64,000 nucleotides of DNA, from contig JBDXFZ010000139.1 of assembly GCA_039990395.1 (NCBI GenBank), forward strand, positions 465,216 through 529,215. Reading direction: 5' to 3'. The notes under the pieces were generated by a model, which saw only the letters and a list, made by a program, of their open reading frames with translations, was not told where the DNA came from and searched no databases. The DNA comes from CALINF01 sp039990395. Lineage in GTDB: Bacteria > Pseudomonadota > Gammaproteobacteria > Pseudomonadales > Halieaceae. The position numbers were made by a program, and so were the translations under genes. The stretch's first letter is position 1. Each line of letters begins with the position of its first letter. Positions 8,436 to 16,718 of this stretch are shown in pieces.

Positions 8436-10065
8436 TTAGCACCATCGTCAAAATGATTCCAAGCGCCACCTTCCACGAGTCATTTGGCTCCGGCGCTATT
8501 TTCTGCACGTCAGTCCAGTTGCTCACTTGCCCGTTGCTGTCAACGGTTCTAATGCGTAGGTAACGTGTCTTGCTCGAAGTAGTAGGCAGGACATAATTTG
8601 GCTCACTTAGAGTTTCATCGCTAATCAGTCTGGTGAATTTTTTGTCGTGAGCAATCTGTACTTGATAGCTAACGCCAGATGTAGTGTGAGACCAGGATAT
8701 TTCAATGTTCTCGGTTGTAGAATTGTAGTCAAGCTGTACGGCGGGAGGCTGTTCAACAACGTTGAAACTTCTCACCGCTCCAAAGGGGCCTCGGTGCCCA
8801 TTAGAATCAATGCTAGCTACGCGCCAGTACCAGGTGCCTGGTTCAGCGCCACCGACATGACTGTACTGAATTTCGTCCACAGAAGGTTGATCGATAACTA
8901 TGTTGTTAAATCTAGCGTCTCGAGCGATCTGTAGATGATAAAGGTTGGCCTGCGATGCTGCGGACCACGACAAATCTGGGATTTTATCTGTGTGCGCTGA
9001 CGCTTCTGCTGGCGCAAGCTGCACTGGAGGCTCGGGATTTGCTGCTTGAATAAGGTCTAACTGTCGCTCCATTCCCTCCAACCCTAACCCGTCGATAGCC
9101 CTGACTCTGAGGAAGTACTTACCGTCGGCTAACGTAGGTAACTTCACACTGGGTTGATCAGTGACGTTCTGCCATAGAACAGTTTCAAAGCTTGGGTTGT
9201 CGCTTAGCCTGACTCTATACTTCTCGGCCTTCTCAACAGCGTTCCAGGTTATCGGCCAGTTTGTGCGATTCAATATTTCCGGTAGTTCGGGTAGGTCAGG
9301 TGCTGTAAGCAGGGCCTGTGGTGGCAATGGTAGCTGGCCTTCGGAGACAACTGAGCCAAACCCAATATTGAGAGCGACAACTCCCTTTGCCTCAGGGTTA
9401 CTGACATCCACAACTCCACCTGTTACTTCGAATCGCGACGAACTATCGTCCTCCATCGCGGCCATCCGATACTTCGTGCCACGCACAGCACTGATTGCAG
9501 CGGTTGTGTGTATTTCGAAGCGGGATCCAGGTCCGCTGGCATGTGTTACTGTCGTTTCGAGACGACCTTTGAGAAGGCGCAATCTCGAATCGACCATTCC
9601 TGTAGTGCCATAGGCGCTTAAGTGATCAAGCACCAGCTCACTGTTGCTATCTAATGTGACAATCGTGCGGTCAGCAAACTCTACGCTCACTGTTGATTCG
9701 TTAAACGTCTGGACGCGATCTCCTAGATTCAGTTGGTCTCCCGGGCGCAGCTCTTCCTCTGTCCCATCAACATGAACCACACGGCAGTTCCCATAGACTG
9801 CTTTCACCGAAGCACTCGCACTATTTTCAGCAATCCAGGCTAGCGGGATACGCAGCCTCGTGCCTGGCTTTACCCAGTTCGGATCTGGTAACTGGTTGAG
9901 CGTTTGTACCTTTTTCCAAGAGGTCGCTGACCCGAGATACGTTTCGCTAATGTCCCAAAGGCTGTCTCCCTCTGACACGAGATAAATCCACTCTGATGCC
10001 TTTGATTGAAGGGGGAGAACAAGAATGGTCATCAGGAGCAAAAATCTCCACTGTGTCATCTTCAT
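8425..10065 (-). CDS. LysM and FecR domain envelope protein with fibronectin-like repeats
   Basis: 546 residues. A signal peptide (MKMTQWRFLLLMTILVLPLQSKA) is followed by a LysM domain (about 25-75: YLVSEGDSLWDISETYLGS), which binds peptidoglycan glycans. A FecR domain follows (about 90-215, with LRPGDQLNLGDRVQT and AAISAVRGTKYRM). Three beta-sandwich repeats (about 255-530) carry WSAASQANLYHLQIA-type cores. The C-terminus is hydrophobic (VALGIILTMVLIAL) and may anchor the protein in the inner membrane. It is the first gene of a two-gene operon with the CHASE2-EAL protein. FecR/CHASE2 neighbours are common in proteobacteria, and a periplasmic sensing complex is likely. Confidence 0.87.
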   Translation of the reverse strand: MKMTQWRFLLLMTILVLPLQSKASEWIYLVSEGDSLWDISETYLGSATSWKKVQTLNQLPDPNWVKPGTRLRIPLAWIAENSASASVKAVYGNCRVVHVDGTEEELRPGDQLNLGDRVQTFNESTVSVEFADRTIVTLDSNSELVLDHLSAYGTTGMVDSRLRLLKGRLETTVTHASGPGSRFEIHTTAAISAVRGTKYRMAAMEDDSSSRFEVTGGVVDVSNPEAKGVVALNIGFGSVVSEGQLPLPPQALLTAPDLPELPEILNRTNWPITWNAVEKAEKYRVRLSDNPSFETVLWQNVTDQPSVKLPTLADGKYFLRVRAIDGLGLEGMERQLDLIQAANPEPPVQLAPAEASAHTDKIPDLSWSAASQANLYHLQIARDARFNNIVIDQPSVDEIQYSHVGGAEPGTWYWRVASIDSNGHRGPFGAVRSFNVVEQPPAVQLDYNSTTENIEISWSHTTSGVSYQVQIAHDKKFTRLISDETLSEPNYVLPTTSSKTRYLRIRTVDSNGQVSNWTDVQKIAPEPNDSWKVALGIILTMVLIAL

Positions 10066-10139
10066 AGTAGCGCCTCATTTCTTCCGAAACTGTTCTAATA
10101 ATAAACTAGGGGTGGTGTTTTAGAAATCATTACACTCAC

Positions 10140-10171
10140 GTTCAGTGAAAGAGATCACACTCTCACTGAAC
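10140..10171. promoter_or_regulatory. Perfect 9-bp inverted repeat in a divergent promoter region
   Basis: GTTCAGTGA at 10140-10148 and TCACTGAAC at 10163-10171 are exact reverse complements separated by 14 nt. They lie between the leftward LysM-FecR gene (start 10065) and the rightward nucleoside transporter gene (start 10321). The position between two divergent starts, with no T-run on either side, favours an operator over a terminator. The binding protein is unknown. Confidence 0.5.
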
Positions 10172-10320
10172 TCCAGATTGGTGCTAGCGCTTGGCAGTTA
10201 GCTAATCTACGAAAGTAAACTTCAGAGGCAACGCAATTTAACGCTCTGGCGGTATAGACGAACTTGCAAATGTGTTAAAACAACGGGAGTGTCCGCTAAA
10301 CGCCGTTGGGAAGAGCTCCT

Positions 10321-11556
10321 ATGTTTCAAGCCCTTTTTGGTATTCTGCTTCTTATCCTGCTCGCCTGGTGCACGAGTGCTGATCGACGAAGGTTCCCCCT
10401 TAGGCTTGTTGTAATAGGCCTGTTGCTGCAGATTGTATTAGCTTCCTTATTACTAAAAGTGCCGCTTCTTCAGGACGGATTGCTGGTTATAAATAAAATT
10501 GTCCTTACTCTTGAAGCGTCTGCCCGCGAGGGCACCACTATGGTTTTCGGCTACCTTGGTGGTGGTCCTGAGCCCTTCGCTGTTACTCAGCCTGAACATC
10601 GCTTTGTCCTTGCCTTTAGATCGCTGCCAATCGTTATCGTATTCGCGGCCCTGAGTGCCTTACTGTGGCACTGGCGTGTCATCCCTCTTTTTATCAAGGC
10701 CATGGCAGGATTGCTGGTCAAATCAATGGGTTTAAGCGGCGCCGTAAGTGTGGGAGCGGTTAGCTCAATTTTCATTGGCATGGTTGAGTCACCTTTGCTG
10801 ATAAAACCCTACTTGCGGAAGATGTCCAATAGTGAGCTCTTTATGTTGATGACCTGCGGTATGGCCACGGTGGCGGGCACGGTGTTGGGGCTGTATGCAG
10901 GAATTCTGGCGAGCAGTTTGCCGGGTGCTTTGAGTCATATCCTCGTTGCATCACTGATCAGTGCCCCAGCAGCACTAATACTGGCGGCCGTGATGGTGCC
11001 GCCCGAGCCTGGTGGCGAGGCTGGCGTGATCTCACTGGAGTCACACTACAGCGGCAGTATGGATGCGCTGGTTACTGGCACAGGGGAAGGCTTGAAGCTG
11101 TTGGCCAATATCATCGGCATGCTGATTGTGTTCGTGGCCCTGATCTATGTAGTAGACAAGTGTTTGGGACTGTTGCCTTTCACTGCAGAGCCGTTGACGC
11201 TGGTGGGATTGTTTGGGTATGTGCTGGCACCACTGGCATGGGCCATTGGCATCCCTTGGGAGGAAGCGAGGGTGGCAGGAGAGTTACTGGCTACCAAAGT
11301 ATTCGTTAATGAGCTGGTGGCTTTTCTGGATCTGGCGGCGCTGGATCCTGGTGCGCTGAGTGAGCGCAGCCGCATGATTCTTACCTATGCACTCTGTGGA
11401 TTCGCAAACTTTGGCAGTCTGGGCATTATGATCGGTGGTATGACTGCCATGTGCCCTGAGCGAAGTGCCGATATACTGCGGCTGGCCCCGCGTTCTATTT
11501 GGTCGGGGTTGTTGGCCACCTGCATGACGGGCGCCGTGGTCGGCCTAATTGCATAG
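10321..11556 (+). CDS. Concentrative nucleoside transporter (CNT/NupC family)
   Basis: 411 residues from the ATG at 10321, chosen because AAGAG lies 7 nt upstream; an in-frame TTG at 10306 would add five residues. About ten hydrophobic segments are present. CNT motifs are visible: TMVFGYLGG in the first conserved region, FIGMVESPLLIKPYL, SNSELFMLMTCGMATVAGTV, and near the end ELVAFLDLA and LCGFANFGSLGI. The family imports nucleosides with Na+ or H+ across the inner membrane. The gene sits alone, divergent from the LysM-FecR gene and sharing the region with the inverted repeat at 10140. Confidence 0.9.
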   Translation: MFQALFGILLLILLAWCTSADRRRFPLRLVVIGLLLQIVLASLLLKVPLLQDGLLVINKIVLTLEASAREGTTMVFGYLGGGPEPFAVTQPEHRFVLAFRSLPIVIVFAALSALLWHWRVIPLFIKAMAGLLVKSMGLSGAVSVGAVSSIFIGMVESPLLIKPYLRKMSNSELFMLMTCGMATVAGTVLGLYAGILASSLPGALSHILVASLISAPAALILAAVMVPPEPGGEAGVISLESHYSGSMDALVTGTGEGLKLLANIIGMLIVFVALIYVVDKCLGLLPFTAEPLTLVGLFGYVLAPLAWAIGIPWEEARVAGELLATKVFVNELVAFLDLAALDPGALSERSRMILTYALCGFANFGSLGIMIGGMTAMCPERSADILRLAPRSIWSGLLATCMTGAVVGLIA

Positions 11557-11665
11557 GGCGATCGTGGCAGCCGAAAGTCGCGATATCCAACTGAAGAGCT
11601 CGACACCTATCGTGAGCACTCCTACCGGATTAGCGATGTCAGTTAAACCGGGGTTCAGCTGTTTC

Positions 11666-12445
11666 TCAGCGACTGCTTTGACCATCGTCAATCTTTATGC
11701 AGGTGCCCGTAACGCAGTCTGAGGAGGGGGACACCAGAAACAGCAAAGTGCTGTCCATCTGAGCGGGATCACAAATCCGCCTGCGTGGAAAATGCGCGCT
11801 GATATCACCAACCCGTTCCAGCATGCCTGCCATCATCTCCGAGGAGAAGGCACCCGGTGCGATGGCATTGACGTTGATGTGGAATCGCGCCCACTCCACC
11901 GCCAATGCTTCACTCATCCGTACCACGGCGGCCTTGGTGGTCGCATACAGTGCAGCGGCGGAATCAGGTCCAGTATTAAAGGCAGCAATGGAGGCGATAT
12001 TGACGATGCGCCCAGGTTGTTTCTCGTTGATCAGTCGTCGGGCTACCTCGCAGGACAATATCCACGGGCCCTCAAGATTGGTATCCATGACGCGGTCGAA
12101 GAGTTCATCGCCAAGTTTCACTGCTCGTTGAGCATCAGGAATACCAGCGTTATTTACCAGGATGGTGATCAATCCGAGCTTTTCCTCCGCCCGACGCACG
12201 CAATCTCGGATCTGCTCGCGATTTGTCATATCCATCACGATGGCTTCACAGACGCCACCACTTGAACGAATTTCATCAGCCAGAGTTTCCAGTCGCTCGG
12301 CGCGCCGTCCGGTAATTGCTACATTCGCACCGCAGGCTGCCAGCACCCGGGCAAAACGTTGACCCAGCCCAGCAGTGGCACCTGTTACCAGGGCAGTTTG
12401 ACCAGACAGGTCGATGGAAAAATTGGGGGCGGTAAACTCACTCAT
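11666..12445 (-). CDS. Short-chain dehydrogenase/reductase
   Basis: 259 residues with a classical SDR fold. The cofactor-binding TGATAGLG is at about 19-26, the structural NNAG at about 98-101, the catalytic Ser in NIASIAAF, and YATTK is the Tyr-x-x-x-Lys pair. VNAIAPGAFSSEM marks the usual Pro-Gly region. GRRAERL after the second strand suggests NADP(H) preference. The substrate cannot be deduced. In databases such genes are often labelled 3-oxoacyl-ACP reductase (FabG-like), but there is no fatty-acid synthesis context here. The gene is monocistronic and converges on the nucleoside transporter gene. Confidence 0.87.
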   Translation of the reverse strand: MSEFTAPNFSIDLSGQTALVTGATAGLGQRFARVLAACGANVAITGRRAERLETLADEIRSSGGVCEAIVMDMTNREQIRDCVRRAEEKLGLITILVNNAGIPDAQRAVKLGDELFDRVMDTNLEGPWILSCEVARRLINEKQPGRIVNIASIAAFNTGPDSAAALYATTKAAVVRMSEALAVEWARFHINVNAIAPGAFSSEMMAGMLERVGDISAHFPRRRICDPAQMDSTLLFLVSPSSDCVTGTCIKIDDGQSSR

Positions 12446-12553
12446 AGCTACTAGCTCTTGTTGTTATGCGAGCCGCGCATTGTAAGCTTGCGAGTGGGCC
12501 ACACTCAATGGGGTGGCGCGTCACACCGACTATAGGGCATAGCAAGGTGACGG

Positions 12554-13795
12554 TTATCGAGACTGGTATTTATCATGCAGTTCATTCCGGAGCTTGACGC
12601 GTTCCAAATACTGCTCATCCCACTGCCCTTCGGGTACGCCTTCCCAAACCTGCTGATACACGCGCATCTTGTTGCCACCGTATATTTTGGCCAGGTCTTC
12701 ATTCGAGTAGCCGCGCTTCCACAACTCGTCTGTAACTGCCGGTAGTATTCTGGCGAGTGGTGCGGAATCGTCGGCGCCTTTGTTAAACGCATTAATCATA
12801 TACCCACCATCGTTATACATAGTGGCATTCTTCTTGGCGAAGTCGACAACGAGTGAGACATCGAACATATCATCCGTCGCAATCCCAACGTGATCAACGC
12901 CGACCAATTTGACATAGTAGTCAATCATGTCGGCTGCGTGCTTAGGCGAAAGGTCTTCTGGCCAAATACCGTCTACCATCCACTCCGTAAAAGTAGGCGA
13001 AACATAGCCACCGCTCTTTGCCGCGCGCAAAGCCTCCTCATCAGAAATGTTGCGATAGCAGCCTCTTTCGGTGGCGTGCTTTTCATTCTTATACAACCCG
13101 GCGGGTAATGAGTGTGTAAATACGAAAGGCACACCTGGGTGATTTTTCTCCATATGACTCATCGCATCTGCAGCCGTTTGCGCGCCCGTATGACTTAGAT
13201 CGAGAATGATGCCAAATTTCACCATCTCGTCGGCTACCGCACGTCCCCAATCTGTCAGGCCATCGTCCATACCATTGTAGGCAGCCAGTGATCCTGAGCC
13301 GGTTCTGAAGCGGTCGTTATAGGCAAGAATCATACTAGCGATGCCCATGTCCTTTAGCGTGGACATTCTGGACAGGTCTTCCTCCAAAATCGTGCTGGTT
13401 TGTGAATTCCAGATGACCGCTGTCTTGCCCTGTATGTGTGCAGCCTCGATATCACGAGTAGTGCGTACAAAAATGTAATTGTCGGGCTCCTCGGCCATGG
13501 CGGTACGAGTGGCGTGATGCTGGCGTAAAAGCTCATCCCAGTTATGGGAGGCCGCAGCGAGGGTCATGGCATGCCCGGTGATACCGGCTTCACGAGCTTC
13601 CTGAAAATAGGTCAGCAACTGCTCATTCTTCGTCCAGCCGGTGCCATAGGGGCTCGCGAGCATGCCGATAATGATGTTGTCCTTAACGAATTGTTTTGCT
13701 TTGTCGGTCGACGGCCAGAGCTTGGCATTAAGGCTTGCATGCGCGCTACCGGCGGTGAGTAAGCAGGCCAAAATAAGTGAGGCCAGTCGATTCAT
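12554..13795 (-). CDS. Secreted peptidase M19-like (membrane dipeptidase family) protein, divergent metal site
   Basis: 413 residues with a signal peptide (MNRLASLILACLLTAGSAHA). The TIM-barrel pattern of renal-type dipeptidases is recognisable: YNDRF, ILDLSHTG and PFVFTHS carry the two C-terminal His ligands, and VDHVGIATDD is the late strand. The N-terminal metal motif His-x-Asp, expected after the signal peptide, is replaced by IIGMLASPYG. The bridging Glu region reads VIWNSQTSTI instead of a GGH-type Glu motif. A canonical di-zinc centre is therefore unlikely, and activity may differ from dipeptide hydrolysis. The gene is monocistronic and periplasmic or exported. Confidence 0.78.
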   Translation of the reverse strand: MNRLASLILACLLTAGSAHASLNAKLWPSTDKAKQFVKDNIIIGMLASPYGTGWTKNEQLLTYFQEAREAGITGHAMTLAAASHNWDELLRQHHATRTAMAEEPDNYIFVRTTRDIEAAHIQGKTAVIWNSQTSTILEEDLSRMSTLKDMGIASMILAYNDRFRTGSGSLAAYNGMDDGLTDWGRAVADEMVKFGIILDLSHTGAQTAADAMSHMEKNHPGVPFVFTHSLPAGLYKNEKHATERGCYRNISDEEALRAAKSGGYVSPTFTEWMVDGIWPEDLSPKHAADMIDYYVKLVGVDHVGIATDDMFDVSLVVDFAKKNATMYNDGGYMINAFNKGADDSAPLARILPAVTDELWKRGYSNEDLAKIYGGNKMRVYQQVWEGVPEGQWDEQYLERVKLRNELHDKYQSR

Positions 13796-13908
13796 GTCAT
13801 GCTCCTAATCAGATTTCGTGGTGGAATGGAACTTCCCACGGTTTTGGCTTTAACCGCAATAAATAGACACTACCACAAGCATGCAGAAAAGACCGTTGCT
13901 TCACTCAA

Positions 13909-14460
13909 GTGATTGGCTCGTTTACTGTCGGTGTGATGCCCCTGAGTTTCGATAGTGAGTTTCAGGATCAAGCGCGCAACCCCGACGTAGGCCTTTACCC
14001 AGCTGAAAAGCGTGAGGAGATAGACGAACTAAACAGCTGGATCTATCCCAGCATCAACAACGGTGTGTATCGCTGCGGATTCGCTAAAAAGCAGCCTGCT
14101 TACACTCGAGCCTTTAGAGAACTGTTTGCAGCGCTTGATCGCGTTGAGACCATTCTCGCTAACTCGAGCTACCTCACTGGCTCGAATCTAACCGAGGCAG
14201 ATGTTCGGTTGTTTACAACGCTGGTGCGTTTTGATGCGGTCTACGCCACTCACTTCAAGTGCAACTTAAAGCGTATTGTTGATTATCCTAACATCTGGGG
14301 ATACACACGCGACATCTATCAAATTGCTGGTATAGCGGACACGGTTAACATGCCGCATATCAAGAGACACTATTATGAGTCACACGTGCACATTAACCCT
14401 TTCGGCATTGTGCCGGATGGGCCGCTAATTGATCTCTCATCGCCACACGGCCGCGGATGA
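13909..14460 (+). pseudogene. 5'-truncated glutathionyl-hydroquinone reductase (YqjG/Xi-class GST) relic
   Basis: The 183-residue frame matches the C-terminal half of the Xi-class GST family (normally about 310-330 residues). LSFDSEF stands where the family linker starts, LNSWIYPSINNGVYRCGFA contains a characteristic Tyr, and the sequence continues through LTGSNLTEADVRLFTTLVRFD to HINPFGIVPDGP, the family's usual ending. The thioredoxin domain with the catalytic CPWA-type cysteine is absent, and I find no upstream frame that supplies it. It is therefore a decapitated remnant that can at most make a non-catalytic fragment. It converges on the antiporter gene at 14559. Confidence 0.75.
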
Positions 14461-14558
14461 GCAACAATATGGAAACTACATTGCACAGGGCCGAATCGCG
14501 CGGTGGCGCTGAGCGCGGCTGGCTGAATGAATGTTCCGATGCATTGAGGATGATATGG

Positions 14559-16367
14559 CTAGCTGGAATCAGTAATTTTTTGTCTGTCGCGCTCGAAAAT
14601 ACTCGCCAGTTCTTCTCTGCTTGTGAGGTTATGTGCCACATAGTCTTCCATGCCCTGAGTAGGGGCGGGTGCTTGCGCTAACATCTCCTCATCATGGCGT
14701 GCGAAAATCTTAACAAGATTGGACGCTTCTACCGCGCTATAACCAATCTCCTGCAAAACTAGATCTGCTGCCTCCAGGCTCCCCGACCGTAGCTCGCGTA
14801 CAATTGCTTCAACACCATGCGCTTGATAGAGCTCAACGCTGAACCGGTTATGAGCTCGTGTGACGAGTTTTACCTGTGGGTAATGCTCATGCACAAGTTC
14901 TGCAATTTTTAGACCTTGCTCTTCTTTGTCTACAGCGATCAACAACGTTTTTGCGTGATCGATGCCGGCAACTTTCAGCAAATCAAGCCTGCTGGCGTCT
15001 CCGTAAAACACCTTGCTGCCAAATTGATTTACAAATTCAATGTGTTCGGCGTCGTAGTCCAGTGCCGTAAAGGCAATGTTATTGGCCGCGAGAATGCGTC
15101 CGGTCATCTGTCCAAACCTGCCAAAACCGGCAATGATGACAGCGGGCTCATCAGAATCGCTGGCGCTATCGTAGACTTTAGGGCAGTTTCCCGTACTAAA
15201 GAATTGACTGTGAATGATCACGAGAGGGGCAGTGAATGCCATAGACATGCCGACAATAAGCGTTATCTGGTTGGCCAACACGTTATCGACTAAACCATTG
15301 CCCGCAGCTTGTGCCATAACAACGAACGCAAACTCACCGCCCTGAGATAGCATCAGACCAATGCGCATGGCATCGCGAGATGATTGTTTGGCCAGTTTAA
15401 GGATGCTCCATATCACTAGCGTTTTCAGAGCAACCAGCAGCAGCGCTGAACCAATTATTATTACTGGCATTTCAACTAACAGGAGTAAGTCGAGATTCAT
15501 GCCAATGGAGATAAAGAAAAGCCCTAGTAATAGACCCTTGAAGGGTTCAATCTCCATCTCGAGCTGGTGTCTGAAGCTGGAATTGGCTAGCAGCACACCC
15601 GCCACGAAAGCACCCATTCCCATGGATAGGCCAGCAGCTTCCATCCCCAGCGCAGTCGCAAGCACAATCAGCAGAGCTGATGCAGTCATCACTTCACTGC
15701 TACCGTAGTTGGACATGATGCGTAGAAACGGATTGATCAAATAGCGCCCTGCGACTAACACTACGACCACTGCGCCTACACCAACGTACCAGTGCGGGCC
15801 TTCTGTAGTTGAAGAACTTGCCATTGCATCGACCAATAGCAGAATGGGAATCACCGCTAGATCTTGCATCAATAGAATGCCAAAGGCCTGTTGCCCTGGA
15901 GGACTGTTCAGAATTTTGTGCTCGTTCATTAACTGAATTGCAAACGCGGTTGATGACAAGGCCAATGCCAGCGCAATTACCAGGGAGCTGTTCCAACTCC
16001 CAATTGCGTAGTACACGCCTGCAAAGATCGATAGCGAGGTGATCACTAACTGGCCACCCCCAGTTAGGCTGATGGCACTTTTCATGCGCCAGAGTTTCTC
16101 AGGCTCGAGCTCAATACCGATTAGAAAAAGAAGTAGCACTACGCCCATTTCCGCCATATGCAAAATGGTGACTGGGTCACTCACTAGATTTAGTAAAGAT
16201 GGCCCAATGATTGCTCCTGCAACCAGGTAGCCCAAAATGGCGCCGAGCTTGAGGCGCTTGAAAATAGGAACAGCGATTACAGCTGCCCCTAGGAAGATAA
16301 GAATCGAACCGAGCATGGACATGTCTACGGCTACTCCATCGATGGAAAGTGAGTAATGACTGGCCAC
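14559..16367 (-). CDS. Monovalent cation:proton antiporter-2 (KefB/KefC-like) with TrkA-N domain
   Basis: 602 residues from the start at 16367; a second Met at about residue 17 (MSMLGSILIFLG) is an equally good start. About 12 TM helices (20-395) carry CPA2 motifs: LGYLVAGAIIGPSLL, LFLIGIELEP, ALALSSTAFAIQLM and MLSQGGEFAFVV. A cytoplasmic TrkA-N Rossmann domain (about 405-530) has the nucleotide-binding GFGRFGQMTGRIL and FYGDASRLDLL. The family exchanges K+ or Na+ for protons, gated by NAD(H) or glutathione adducts. The glutathione-reductase-like relic lies next to it, but no partner KefF/KefG gene is present. Confidence 0.9.
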   Translation of the reverse strand: MASHYSLSIDGVAVDMSMLGSILIFLGAAVIAVPIFKRLKLGAILGYLVAGAIIGPSLLNLVSDPVTILHMAEMGVVLLLFLIGIELEPEKLWRMKSAISLTGGGQLVITSLSIFAGVYYAIGSWNSSLVIALALALSSTAFAIQLMNEHKILNSPPGQQAFGILLMQDLAVIPILLLVDAMASSSTTEGPHWYVGVGAVVVVLVAGRYLINPFLRIMSNYGSSEVMTASALLIVLATALGMEAAGLSMGMGAFVAGVLLANSSFRHQLEMEIEPFKGLLLGLFFISIGMNLDLLLLVEMPVIIIGSALLLVALKTLVIWSILKLAKQSSRDAMRIGLMLSQGGEFAFVVMAQAAGNGLVDNVLANQITLIVGMSMAFTAPLVIIHSQFFSTGNCPKVYDSASDSDEPAVIIAGFGRFGQMTGRILAANNIAFTALDYDAEHIEFVNQFGSKVFYGDASRLDLLKVAGIDHAKTLLIAVDKEEQGLKIAELVHEHYPQVKLVTRAHNRFSVELYQAHGVEAIVRELRSGSLEAADLVLQEIGYSAVEASNLVKIFARHDEEMLAQAPAPTQGMEDYVAHNLTSREELASIFERDRQKITDSS

Positions 16368-16467
16368 AGGCTAGACAGTTAGTTATGGCAAGTAAAGTTG
16401 GTGGCGAGAAAGGCTACCTTGCGGACATGTTTCTGCGACATGGAGATAGCTAGCTGCACATCACGAG

Positions 16468-16605
16468 CTACGCGACTTTGAAATACACTATGCCGCTAGC
16501 TAGAACTAACACAACATACGCCACTAGTTGCGTACCAGCTTGTTTGTGCTTCTTGGCAAAGTCACTTACCGTCTTATTGGTAATGCCACGTAGAGAACTC
16601 TTCAT
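16468..16605 (-). CDS. Possible 45-residue single-pass membrane peptide
   Basis: A short frame inside the 324-nt gap between the antiporter and PhoD genes. It opens with the basic, soluble stretch MKSSLRGITNKTVSDFAKKHK, continues into one hydrophobic helix (QLVAYVVLVLASGIVYF) and ends KVA. A basic N-terminus followed by a single helix is the layout of small membrane proteins. No clear Shine-Dalgarno precedes the ATG at 16605, and I recognise no family. It could be a chance frame. Confidence 0.35.
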   Translation of the reverse strand: MKSSLRGITNKTVSDFAKKHKQAGTQLVAYVVLVLASGIVYFKVA

Positions 16606-16718
16606 TGATTCTGTTAGCGGTCAGCGAATAGAGTAGGCTATAGAACACTGGAAAACCCTCTATGAATTCGGCTCACATCGGGTAGCCGCGATTGTGTGAC
16701 TGCCACGAGGAATATCGT

